Of a DNA stretch of 64,000 nucleotides, positions 1 through 11,300 are shown piece after piece. A program made the position numbers and the translations under genes. The stretch is from Isoetes taiwanensis. Its lineage: Eukaryota > Streptophyta > Lycopodiopsida > Isoetales > Isoetaceae. The notes under the pieces are model-generated. The model had not been told where the DNA came from. It saw only the letters and a program-made list of their open reading frames with translations, and did no database searches. The DNA lies in contig JAJEKV010000017.1 of assembly GCA_021234155.1 (NCBI GenBank), positions 21,976,070 to 22,040,069 on the forward strand, in the 5' to 3' direction. Every line of letters begins with the position of its first letter. Within the stretch, counting starts at the first letter, position 1.

Positions 1-480
1 GGGGGGGAAAGTATGCTTAGGGAAAACTTCCAAAATGGAGATGCATACAGCAGCACTGATGAGGAAAACGTACCTGCCAATCTACAAATAGGGTAAGAGC
101 ACGACGGTTGCTAAACTGCTAGGGACACGTGTCCACTAGTCTAGAAGCCCATTTACCATCTATTCGTTGAAACGATGGTAAATGTGACTTGGTCTTTACA
201 AAAAAATGCTTATGGAATAAAATAATCAAGTCGATAAGCAAATACTATATGATAAGCATTGAGGTTGTGTACCAGAATTTGTAATTGATGTTTGGGCTAC
301 CCGGATAGTAAACCACTAAAATTTACTTTGTTATACATCTATTTGTTTATAATCTGCATTATTTCACCTCATTTCTTAACCTAAGACTAATATCATGCAA
401 CAGATCACAAGGGATGCCATGTGATGAACCGAGAGTCATTGCATGTACCTTTTGGCCCCGCATCATTACCATTATCATGC
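1..480. other. No gene seen
   Basis: The window opens with seven G residues and continues with moderately AT-rich DNA. I see no open frame, RNA gene or clear repeat here. Nothing supports a function. Confidence 0.5.
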
Positions 481-620
481 CAATGTTTGCTTGTTTGGAA
501 CGCGTTGATTGCAAGATGTTCTCAACATGAAAATTGCAAGGTAATTATGGAAGTCTTTATCATCACAATGGTTCACAATGCCATGAAACCAAATGGTCAT
601 ATAGATAACCCGTGTGCCAC
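480..620 (+). pseudogene. PPR protein fragment
   Basis: A short stretch reads VWNALIARCSQHENCK followed by MKPNGH. This is the pattern of one PLS-class pentatricopeptide repeat (usual form: W-N-A-L-I-A-x-Y-x-Q-H-G, then x-F-x-x-M, then K-P-N). PPR proteins bind organellar RNA. Only about one repeat is present, no flanking repeats continue in any frame, and a microsatellite follows 120 bp downstream. It is best read as a relic. The larger PPR pseudogene at 41029-43273 lies on the other strand and is a separate fragment. Confidence 0.45.
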
Positions 621-735
621 ATTTCATGATCTTCGGGTTCATGATGCCATTATATTAAGCTCCCAATGATCTTGAGAATCAAAATGCAAGATTTATGCAG
701 CCACATGCCAAGAATCCTCGTCTCCATAGTAAATG

Positions 736-1499
<764 letters not shown>

Positions 1500-1500
<1 letters not shown>

Positions 1501-2590
1501 GAACCTAAACCTTAAATAGATCATAGAGGGTCTGAAACAGAAGAAAACACATCAGTGCTCCAACAAAGGAAGGAAATGCTTAGAGAATTCATAAAAACAT
1601 TTGTCAAAGACTTTGTAAAGAATGCAATGCAGGAAATGCTGAAGGAATTGAGAGCAACAATAACAGATGAATTTAAGAAAGAGATTGAAAAAAATTGAAT
1701 CGGTGGAGAAGAGACGGCAAGGCAATTGTGACAAGAAATTGAGCCGCTCAAACGGGGCCCCAAGAAGGAAGATGTCTTGGCAAAGCGCTCTCGGAAATGG
1801 AAGAGTTTGCGACACTAAAAAATTAGTTTCAAGACTATGTGGAAGAATAAGAATGGCGATAAAGATTCTTGAATCTATGGATTGTTGGATTACCCAAGGC
1901 TGATCAGAAGAATACAAAAATGGATGTGGAGAGACCCTTTGTGGCTGAACTTGGTATGCTAGATCACGAGCATCATAGAGGCTTTTCGAAGTTGGAAAAA
2001 AAAAAAGGTAACCGACATGTTGTTGTGCATTTCAATAGCAAAGAAGGAAAATTTGCGGTGCTAAAAACCAAATACAAGCTGAAAGAGAAATTCATCTGGA
2101 TAAATGAGGATTTGACAAGAGAGCAAATGAAAGCTAAAAAACAGGAACTTGGAAGAGTTAATGAGGCCAGGGAACAAAAAGGTCGAATGAAAAAGGGAAA
2201 GGCTATCATTGAGGCATAGGTAGGCGGAAGCACTCTAATTGTCATTTGGAAAATAGATTTCTGATGAGACAAGATTCGAGTATGAGGGAAATTTTAGATG
2301 AAACTGATATGATCCGCCCAGAGAAACAAAGGACCTTTATGAATTACCCGAAATTGATGGATATGAAAAAATCTATTCAAAGATAGAACAATAGATTTAA
2401 GCAAAGAGATAATGGCGATGGTGGCGTGGTGTGCTATATCAAAACACAGTTGAATTTAGTGCATGGAGTTAAAAGGACAAGAATAACCAATTATATTTGG
2501 CTCTTAATTCAGGGACCAAAAATTACATATTATATGGCAATGTGTTATTATGCACCGAGACATAAGCAAACGTATCAAAATCGATGCATG
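1500..2590 (+). mobile_element. LINE fragment: ORF1-like protein and start of endonuclease
   Basis: Non-LTR retrotransposon remnant. A basic, Lys/Glu-rich coiled-coil-like stretch (about 1520-1700) leads into NLWIVGLPK (about 1872), then HVVVHFNSKEG (about 2020) and WINEDLTREQMKAKKQ (about 2095-2145). This layout fits the RNA-binding ORF1 protein of L1-type LINEs, which usually ends in an (I)xEDLT-like motif and a basic tail. After its stop at 2217-2219, frames continue with DLYELPEIDGYEKIYSK (about 2335) and, after one frameshift, GDGGVVCYIKTQLN (2414 on) and YYMAMCYYAP. These resemble the GGGVAxYI and CYxAP strings of the AP-endonuclease domain of ORF2. Reverse transcriptase is not seen downstream, so the copy is truncated at 3'. 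At least three frame breaks make it inactive. Confidence 0.65.
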
Positions 2591-3155
2591 TAGTGAAGAT
2601 TTGTTTTTGAATTAGAGCAGGGATATCATGAAGCACAACCTTTTGGGAATTGAAGCACAACCTTTTGCCGATGTGAATAAACGAAATGACATTCGATACG
2701 TGCATGTGTATATGAGTGGGGTTCAAGCACAATTTTTTTTTAGGTGGTGTGAGATATTGCTATAATAAACGAAATGAGCAAGAAATGTATACTATTAATG
2801 TTACCATGCCATATAATATGAACAAGCTCAAGAATATTATTATTTATTGTCAAGCCTCGATGCTTGATTCCATAGGCAGACTGGCATATCTTAGGTGTTT
2901 TGTTTTCTGAATTAAATGGCTACAAAAGATGATGCCCACTTCAATTTTTTTAAATTTTATGAAGTGGGATAAAACAATTGAGTAGGGATTGCTCTTTAAG
3001 GAGCCCATCCTCTAATTTGATGTTTTTTATAAATGAATAGTTCAATCTAATTAACATGAAAGCAATACTTATATCGCATACTTATTTCCAGCATCAGAAT
3101 CATATGTATTCCTATACGAATACAAGCCCCTAACCTTCCTAAACCATAGGGTATC
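2590..3155. other. AT-rich spacer, short direct repeat
   Basis: Apart from a small direct repeat (GAAGCACAACCTTTTG occurs twice, about 2630-2670) I see nothing here. The LINE reading frame does not continue recognisably. Confidence 0.4.
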
Positions 3156-3159
3156 TGAT

Positions 3160-3480
3160 ACGCGATTCAAATTTTGGGAGCCTTATAGATGAATTTGAGG
3201 GGCCACAGAGTCGCCCAAAGACACATCCAAAGACACTAATCCTCCGGGGCTTAGCACAAACCCGATAATGAATCACTTCTTCAACGGGCAACTCCTCTTT
3301 TAGTCCGGATCATGGGGTTCTTCTGCCAAGTCATAAACCTCATCCTCAAAGGCCATCATCCTTAAACAATGGAGGCTCATTATCTCGAACTCACTTTCTA
3401 AGAACTTGGGGCCTCTTTATCTTGAACTCACTCTTTCTAGAAAAGAACTTGCAAATATATTCACTCTTATAGATGAAGTT
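3160..3480. repeat. Diverged dispersed repeat, copy 1
   Basis: The stretch shares ordered blocks with 5125-5310: CCCGATAATGAA, CTTCAAC(T/G)GGCAACTCC, AAAGGCCATCATCCT(T/C)AAACAATG, GGCTCATTATCT, and AAAAGAACTTGCAAATATATTCAC. Copy 1 has an extra internal duplication of the TCTT-GAACTCAC segment. Same orientation, about 1.9 kb apart. The family is unknown. Confidence 0.7.
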
Positions 3481-3884
3481 GATAGTGAATTGAGAATGCA
3501 GTGCAACAACAAAAAAATGATGCGACAAATGAGCAGCCGAGCAGGCACATGTATTGCCAAATGCAATACAACAGAGGCGAGATGGCAAAGGATAATTTGT
3601 TCAATACTTCCCTTTTGGAAACTAAGGATGCATCGACTTGAACGATCCAAACCGCTTCAAATGATGGAAGACTAAAATAAAGCTTAGATGCCTAGAAACC
3701 GCTGGTTCTAAACGAGTTGAACAGAGATGCTTCTTAAAACCCAACCGCAACGTTGGCATTGAACCAAAATATGCCACCGAAGAAGCGTTTTTACGTGGAT
3801 GAAGCTGCACAACATGCTTCCATGAAGCCGAGGTTGATTGCGGTTCTCCTACCAATCTAGGGAAGCATAACACTCCAGATAAAG

Positions 3885-4260
3885 GGGGTGTGATAGTTTC
3901 AAATGCTGGATTGCGGGAAGAAAAACGTGGCCTTTTGTGGGTTCTACCAGAAAGACAAGCGAAGGAACAAAGTCAATCAGTAAGAATGTTGGATTGTTTG
4001 CAAGACTCTGGTCATTTCCAAGAACGTGAGGGTTCTGTCAATGCTGTATTGTCAGAAATCAGGAAGGATATAGAACGTGCTAGGTAACCGGCCGGATTGA
4101 GGGGTTTTCGCCATTAACCAGTGGCGGCGCCGCCTGAAAGTAACGTTAACCGCTGGCGGCGCGCTACCCGGTTTACCCGGCCGGAACCCAGAAATCCGGC
4201 CGGCTACCAAACGTAAACCGGCGGTTAGGGGAAATTCCGGTCTTATTTTTTGCTATAGAT
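3885..4260. other. GC-rich segment with CCGGCCGG motifs; possible LTR start
   Basis: A purine run AAAGGGGG at about 3881-3888 is followed by TGTGATAG, which is how a polypurine tract abuts the TG of a 3' LTR. Downstream, CCGGCCGG appears three times (about 4088, 4177, 4196) in a GC-rich patch. A TATA-like CTATAAAAG (about 4823) and AATAAA (about 4847) follow. I cannot find a matching second LTR or a primer-binding site, so the LTR reading is only a suggestion. Confidence 0.2.
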
Positions 4261-4379
4261 TTTTGCAACTATTGTGCCCTGTTCATGTGTTGTTTCTTGT
4301 TTCATGCCATTGTTTAGAAGCTTGGATTTGTAAGGCTGCTGCATGTTTCTTGTTTCTTTGGCGTTGGTGGATCTGGAAC

Positions 4380-4770
4380 AGGAACGAGGATCTGGCATGC
4401 CTCAAGAACCGAGGATCCGCTCAAACAAATAGGGGATCTCGCCGCAAACAAATAGGGGATGGCCACGCAACGCGCATAAACAGAGGATCTGCTCAAGAAC
4501 AGGGGATCTCGGGCCGCCACGCAAAGGATCTCGCTCGGCCGGCAAAAGCATAAGCAGGAGATCTGGCGGCGAATCTGCGGACAAGCGGGGTTACGCAAGC
4601 AGGTGCTTTGGATGATCTTGGGATGAACAGGGTTCTTGCAAACAGGTGCCGAATGCTCTTGCTTAGATGAGCGGGGTTCTTGCAAAAAAGTGCCGATGAT
4701 CTTGGGATGATCTTGCCGATGATCTGCCGATGCTCTTGGTCTTCTCTGCCGCCGAATGCCCTGCATGCAC
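4380..4770. repeat. Degenerate GGATCT and GATCTTGG tandem repeats
   Basis: From 4380 to 4570 the motif GGATCT or GGGGATCT recurs about every 20-30 bp, interspersed with CGCTCAA and CAAACAAATAGG. From 4605 to 4745 a second family appears (TTCTTGCAAA(C/A)A(G)GTGCCGATG and GATCTTGGGATGA). The open frames across this stretch are a by-product of repeat periodicity. Confidence 0.7.
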
Positions 4771-4820
4771 CGCCTTTATGCCGGCGCTCAAATGAAATGG
4801 TGCTTTCGAGCTATGGCGGC

Positions 4821-4852
4821 CCTATAAAAGCGGCCACCGGAGATAAATAAAC
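4821..4852 (+). promoter_or_regulatory. TATA-like box, possible pol II promoter of a repeat element
   Basis: CTATAAAAG sits just downstream of the tandem repeats in otherwise GC-rich DNA, with AATAAA about 20 bp beyond. This compact TATA-then-AATAAA order is typical of an LTR U3/R boundary, but no transcript can be inferred from sequence alone. A 7-bp inverted repeat (GGGAAAT/ATTTCCC) follows at about 4877-4898. Confidence 0.3.
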
Positions 4853-5124
4853 CAAAAATTACCTAAATAAACAAATGGGAAATATTCGAGAATTTCCCTA
4901 AACGGGCGGTTTCTGACGACGTGATAACTGTCATTGCGGATGTGGTGAAAGTACGGATGATGGTTCCATGAACAATTTGAACATGATTAGGCCTTTGGTG
5001 GTTGTCGTTCAGCACCAAGAGAATGTTTAACTCACTGTGGGAAATAGTCAAAGAGATCAATGTTCTTTAAAGGAAACAATTGCTTGGAATGGACAAAGAA
5101 CTAGCTTGTGTGGAGGTTTCGGGC

Positions 5125-5310
5125 AATTCGACTCATGTAAAGATCAAAAGACACGAATCCTTTGTGGGCACACGAACCCGATAATGAACACCTCTTCAAC
5201 TGGGCAACTCCCCTCATGCAAAGGCCATCATCCTCAAACAATGGGGGCTCATTATCTTGAACTCTCTTTCTTGAAAAGAACTTGCAAATATATTCACCTA
5301 AAAGCTGAAC
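5125..5310. repeat. Diverged dispersed repeat, copy 2
   Basis: Shorter partner of the repeat at 3160-3480, carrying the same blocks in the same order and ending in AAAAGAACTTGCAAATATATTCACC. It shows no coding signature. Confidence 0.7.
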
Positions 5311-6765
5311 AACAAGCCCAACTAGGACCAAAGAAACAAGATTGGAGCATTATAGGTTGGCATTGTTGTAGAAATCTTTGCATGCTAAATTCTTTGTAGA
5401 AAGAATTGTAATGGAAGAATTTGCTCATACTAAGAAATGATTTTTTTGCTCGCTAGGTATACAAAAGGCCGAAACTAACTCAATTTATATGTATAGCCGC
5501 CAGTTTTTCTCACGGATATGATCTACTCCCCACCTTATAGACAAACGCGTCCTTTCGGCATGTCCTCACCCATCCGGCGGGACATCGGAGCAGGAGCCAT
5601 CCCGTTAGTGGTACACCATACTCTCTGAAACGGTGGATCAGAGTGGAATGGACGAGAATGGTGCGGCGGGTATCTCTCCGTTCTAATCATATCACGCAAG
5701 ACGCACCCAGAAGGCTTAGCCCTACCTAGATCGGCATCGCTCGATAACTCAATTTATAATGCCCCAAACCTTGCTTGTATAGTGGGGCAAAACAAAGATA
5801 ATGAATTATTTAACTCATTGGGTTTGAGATCGCTTAAGGCTCTTTAAGCTTAAGAAACCATCATCTTTACTCCCAACGCGCATGTTTCCTTTTTGCGAGT
5901 AGGACCATCAACGTTCTTCGTTCATGGCTCCTATGTTCATTTCTTTTGTTGATGTTGAAGCATCATCATCTTTATCCTTAAGTCGATAATTTATAGGTGC
6001 AATAACCAATCCTCGTACTCTTTAATCTCACGCACAACATTAAACAGATTAGGACACGGGAGCTAAGCATGTTTTAGGGAACAAGATCATGTGAGCCGAT
6101 TCTTGTCGCAAAAATGGCAATCATCGTCAAGTGCCAATATAACTAAAAAGCATAACAAATAACACATCCTCGAACTGGTCTAGCATTTTCTAGATCTACC
6201 TCTTATAAAATATTTTAAAGGCTCGCCGGATGATGGTCCCTACCTTCCTGCCTCTACGGTGAGAAGCTAGGATATGTGCTACGTTATATTGATAGATGGG
6301 AACGGGAGGAAGCCGGATCGGTCATTGTATATCAAAGGGCATGAAACATTAAAGACAATTCATCAAATTTCTATTCTTTTACCCCTTCAACAATACCATA
6401 AACAAAGCTTTTGTTTGTATAACCATGCAACCAAGAGTTGCTCGCTCATGAAGCCCACAAGCCCTACTTACATGGAAACCACCATGCTCAAGATCCCTTC
6501 TTAGGAAGCGTAAATGTTTGCCCTAATAAACATGCAAACTACATAACACTGATCCTCCATCTATGATAGGTTTGAAGCCAAAAGCTAAAGTGACCTCCTA
6601 GTCTAAGGTTCAGTCTAACATGCATATAAGACTTCCACATACTCAATTTAATGGTCCGACTCACACATACAAGCTAATTTTAAATATCGAGGTCATTCCT
6701 AGAAAAACGCGATGTTCCAGCAAATTACTTAAATAAAGCAATGTTAAAGGGCTTACTTTGGGGCC
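5310..6765. other. No gene recognised
   Basis: Mixed composition. A GC-richer stretch at 5515-5750 (CGCGTCCTTTCGGCATG, then ATCGGCATCGCTCGATAAC) has the look of a repeat, but no partner copy is visible in the window. Open frames such as 6274-6504 show no family resemblance. Confidence 0.4.
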
Positions 6766-6769
6766 AATC

Positions 6770-7400
6770 ATATTTCAAAAGCTTCATCCGTGTTGTACTC
6801 ACGGTACGATTGGCATTTAACGTTTTTCGAAAACATCCTTTGAAGTGTATGGAAATGGTAATGAAGCGGACATGAATTTGTTTGCCTAAAATGGTACAAA
6901 AAGATTAGTACAACCGTTATCCATCTTCATACCCTCACAAGTAACCGTGATTGTACCTTTTTGTCCATCTTTTCGCTAATAATGACGTGCTTGAGTTTTG
7001 CATCCTTCCTCTTGGTCGATTGCTTTTCCTCTCTCATTTGCTCTAAATCCTCTTGTCGTTTTACCAACCATGTTGGTTGACCTTTCTTCTTTTGAACATC
7101 AATCCATTGGCCCCACCGGGTAATATTTTTGTCCGATTCCCCTTTAGGGACCTCCTCATTCAAAACTTCGCTTGCCTCAAACTCTTCCTCCACATCATCA
7201 CCGGCAAATGCTTGTTTAATGAGTTTGGATTGTGACTCCGTTCCCATAAGAAATTCATTAGAGTGAAACAGATCAAAATTTTCATCATTTTCACCGGCAT
7301 CCACAAGGCCATCATTATTGAATGGCATGGCATCCCCATTTATTTCGTGGGTATGTCCGGCTTTTTGGATTTCCGTTATGACCCTCTAACCAAAGCATGA
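6770..7400 (-). pseudogene. UTP14 C-terminal pseudogene fragment
   Basis: UTP14 is a nucleolar component of the U3 snoRNP/SSU processome that matures 18S rRNA. The minus-strand frame from 7328 carries QAFAGDDVEEEFE, WGQWIDVQKKKG, and KRKDAKLKHVIISEKMDKK, which are characteristic of the UTP14 domain. After a stop the homology continues in other frames with LPFPYTSKDVFEK (about 6830-6872) and MPIVP, the segment that follows in UTP14. The protein is normally 700-900 residues; only about 200 are visible here. A stop at 6927, frame changes and the absence of upstream exons make it a fragment. It lacks clear introns between the blocks, so it could be a processed copy or part of one exon. The family identification is fairly firm. 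Confidence 0.7.
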
Positions 7401-8340
7401 TCGGCATTATTTATGGCATCGCTTCGATGCTTTCATGACCATTACTAGCATTTGAGTTATGACCAAGCTTAGTCTTCTTAGCCTTCTTCCTTGATCTTTT
7501 GCCACGCTATTTTAACTTCATGCTCGTCTTCCGGCTTTGATGACATCATTTTTGCATCTCCAAAAATCATTGGGTTTGTCTAAAGAATGGAATTTTCACG
7601 GACACTTCGGACCCGCTTTTGCTTACTTTTTGCTTTTATGATGTTATTAATCTTAATACTACAAGCTAATATATATCGCTAAATGAGTCTTCGCTGTTTA
7701 GGTGTTGTTGTTCTTGGCGATTGTCGGGCTAAATGCTGATAGGATCGATGTCCGAGTATCAGTGAACAACAGCAGGATTCATCTGCAATAACAACCACAA
7801 AGACTACCCATGAGAAAATAAATAAGAGAGACTGGCAGCAGGATGAGAAAAATGTGTCTTAGTCAATAAGTTAGAGGTGCAAGCATCATATAATATGTTT
7901 TAAGCTCCCCTTCATCTTAAAGGTAGACATTTACATATTCATATTCCTAATAATTATAACATGCGGCTACTACCATGTAATGACTAAGAAATTTGAAAAC
8001 ATATGTTGTCACCCTCGGCCTTTAGGTAATCTAGCAAACATTTAATTTCGTGATCCACTCAAAAGGACTAGAACCAAGTCTTCAATTGAAGTGGAATTAA
8101 TGCTCATACTCCTATGATAAAATATAAAACAGTTGTTCTCAAGCCCTTTCAACTTTTTTAGGTACAAACAAAGACTTAATTTTGTGATCCATCCAAAAGA
8201 ACTAACAGAGGTGCAGCTTTGTCATAGAACCGAGTCCTTTCCATCATGAAGAAATGAAGGGGAATCTAAACATTCAAAACATCAATCAGCTATTTCGCCA
8301 AAGCTTCCTAGTTCATCAGTAACCAAATTGCCATTTGCAA
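7400..8340. other. No gene recognised; left flank of the satellite block
   Basis: Between 7430 and 7560 the minus strand reads KPEDEHEVKIAWQKIKEE, which could be more of the UTP14 copy but is not diagnostic. The remainder is AT-rich and featureless up to the 15-bp direct repeat at 8341. Confidence 0.4.
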
Positions 8341-8355
8341 ATAAGGGCATGAATA
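8341..8355 (+). repeat. 15-bp direct repeat, left edge of satellite block
   Basis: ATAAGGGCATGAATA here is identical to 27458-27472. Satellite sequence begins immediately after (AGCCGTAGGTGGTGGGATAAACCAAC). The two copies behave like a target-site duplication around the complete 19.1-kb block. Confidence 0.8.
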
Positions 8356-11300
8356 AGCCGTAGGTGGTGGGATAAACCAACTAATGCGACAAGATTAGTG
8401 TGGTATAAACCAAGAAAATTGGCTTTTCGATTCTTTGGGCTGGTTTTCTTGGTTATTGCCTAAAAATTCCCCTCGACTTCCTAAGGCGGGATTGTATCCC
8501 CGCCCCACAAAGTGTGCATGTATGGCTAAAGTTTTGCCCAACGGAAGTGTGGTGAGTTGGTATAGGCCTAGTAATGCCAAAATAAATGTGCATTTGGTCA
8601 TGGGTTCAAACCTGGCCAATGTATGTTTATATTTAGGAGTTGGTTCTTGGGGTTGCCTCGATGATGATCCCCAACGTGGTAGAACTTAAAAGCCTATACG
8701 TGTCCTCCACTTTGGCTGCCGATAAGCCAACTAATCTGTACAAGATTAGTGTGGTATGAACCAAGTAAAAATTGGCTTTCGACATCGTGGCTAGTTATTG
8801 CCTAAAAATTCCCGACTTCCTAAGGCGGGGATTGTATCCCCGCCTACAAAGTGTGCATGTATGGCTAAAGTTTTGCCCAACGGATGTGTGGTGAGTTGGT
8901 ATAGGCCTAGTAATGCCAAAATAAATGTGCATTTGGTCATGGGTTCAAACCCGCCAATGTATGTTTATATTTGGGAGTTGGTTTCGGGTTATAATGATGA
9001 TGATCCCCGACGTGGTAGAACTTAAAAGCCTATCGTGTCCTCCACTTTGGGCCGTAGAAGGTGATGGGATAAGCCAACTAATCTCAGACAAGATTAGTGT
9101 GGTATAAACCAAGAAAATTGGCTTTCGACATGTGGCTGGTTTACTGGTTATTGCTTAAAATTTCCCCGACTTCCTAAGGCGGGATTCTATCCTGTCTACA
9201 AAATGTGCATGTATGGCTAAAGTTTTGCCCAACGGATGTGTGGTGAGTTGGTATAGGCCTAGTAATGCCAAAATAAATGTGCATTTGGTCATGGGTTCAA
9301 ACCCGCCAATGTATGTTTATATTTGGGAGTTGGTTCTTGGGGTTATAATGATGATGATCCCGACGTGGTAGAACTTAAAAGCCTATATGTGTCCTCCACT
9401 TTGGCGCCGTGAAGGCGGTAGGATAAGCCAACTAATGCAGTACAAGATTAGTGTGGTATAAACCAGTAAAAATTGGCTTCGACATCGCGTGGCTGGTTTA
9501 TGGGTTATTGCCTAAAATTCCCCGACTTTCTAAGGAGGCGGGGATTGTATCCTACCACAAAGTGTGCATGTATGGCTAAAGTTTTGCCCAACGGATGTGT
9601 GGTGAGTTGGTATAGGCCTAGTAATGCCAAAATAAATGTGCATTTGGTCATGGGTTCAAACCCGCCAATGTATGTTTATATTTGGGAGTTGGTTCTTGGG
9701 GTTATACGATGATGATCCCCGACGTGGTAGAACTTAAAAGCCTATACATGTCCTCCACTTTGGCCGCCAGAAGGCCGTGTAAAGGTAGGATAAACCAACT
9801 AATGGCACAAGATTAGTGTGGTATGTGGCTGGTTTACTAGTTATTGCCTAAAATTCCCCGACTTCCTAAGGCGGATTGTATCCGCCTACAAAGTGTGCAT
9901 GTATGGCTAAAGTTTTGCCCAACGGATGTGTGGTGAGTTGGTATAGGCCTAGTAATGCCAAAATAAATGTGCATTTGGTCATGGGTTCAAACCCCGCCAA
10001 TGTATGTTTATATTTGGGAGTTGGTTACCGGGTTATAACGATGATGATCCCCCGATGGTAGAACTTAAAAGCCTATACGTGTCCTCCACTTTGGCTGCCG
10101 TAAGGCGGTAGGATGCTTCAACTAACTGCACAAGATTAGTGTGGTATAAACCAGTAAAAATTGGCTTTCGACATCGTGGGTCGGTTTTATCGGGTTATTG
10201 CCTAAAAATTCCCCGACTTCCTAAGGCGGGATTCTATCCTGCCTACAAAGTGTGCATGTATGGCTAAAGTTTTGCCCAACGGATGTGTGGTGAGTTGGTA
10301 TAGGCCTAGTAATGCCAAAATAAATGTGCATTTGGTCATGGGTTCAAACCTGGCCAATGTATGTTTATATTTGGGAGTTGGTTACTGGGGTTATACGATG
10401 ATGATCCCCGACGTGGTAGAACTTAAAAGCCTATACGTGTCCTCCACTTTGGTCAGCCGTAAGGCGGTAGGATAAGCCAACTAATCTGTACAAGATTAGT
10501 GTGGTATAAACCGGTAAAAAATTGGCTTTCGACATCAGGGCCACGGGTGGTTTCATCGGTTATTGCCTAAAATTCCCGACTTCCTAAGGCTTATGGATTG
10601 TATCCGCCTACAAAGTGTGCATGTATGGCTAAAGTTTTGCCCAACGGATGTGTGGTGAGTTGGTATAGGCCTAGTAATGCCAAAATAAATGTGCATTTGG
10701 TCATGGGTTCAAACCTGGCCAATGTATGTTTATATTTGGGAGTTGGTTACTGGGGTTATACGATGATGATCCCCGACGTGGTAGAACTTAAAAGCCTATA
10801 CGTGTCCTCCACTTTGGCTGCCGTAAGGCGGTAGGATAAGCCAACTAATCTGTACAAGATTAGTGTGGTATAAACCAGTAAAAATTGGCTTTCAGATTAC
10901 TGTGGCTGGTTTACTGGTTATTGCCTAAAAATTCCCCGACTTCCTAAGGCGGGATTGTATCCTGCCTACAAAGTGTGCATGTATGGCTAAAGTTTTGCCC
11001 AACGGATGTGTGGTGAGTTGGTATAGGCCTAGTAATGCCAAAATAAATGTGCATTTGGTCATGGGTTCAAACCTAGCCAATGTATGTTTATATTTGGGAG
11101 TTGGTTACCAAAATAAATGTGCATTTGGTCATGGGTTCAAACCCGCCAATGTATGTTTATATTTGGGAGTTGGTTCTTCGGGTTATAACGATGATGATCC
11201 CCGACGCGTGGTAGAACTTAAAAGCCTATACGTGTCCTCCACTTTGGTCCCGTTTGGTGAGTTGGTAGGATAAGCCAACTAACTGTACAAGATTAGTGTG

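Noticed and set aside
3886-5060. A complete LTR (polypurine tract, TG start, TATA, AATAAA)
   Set aside because: No second copy, no clear CA end and no primer-binding site; kept only as a low-confidence note.
8549-8612. Functional tRNA genes in each monomer
   Set aside because: A- and B-box-like strings exist, but no acceptor stem or anticodon arm can be folded and the box spacing is slightly long.
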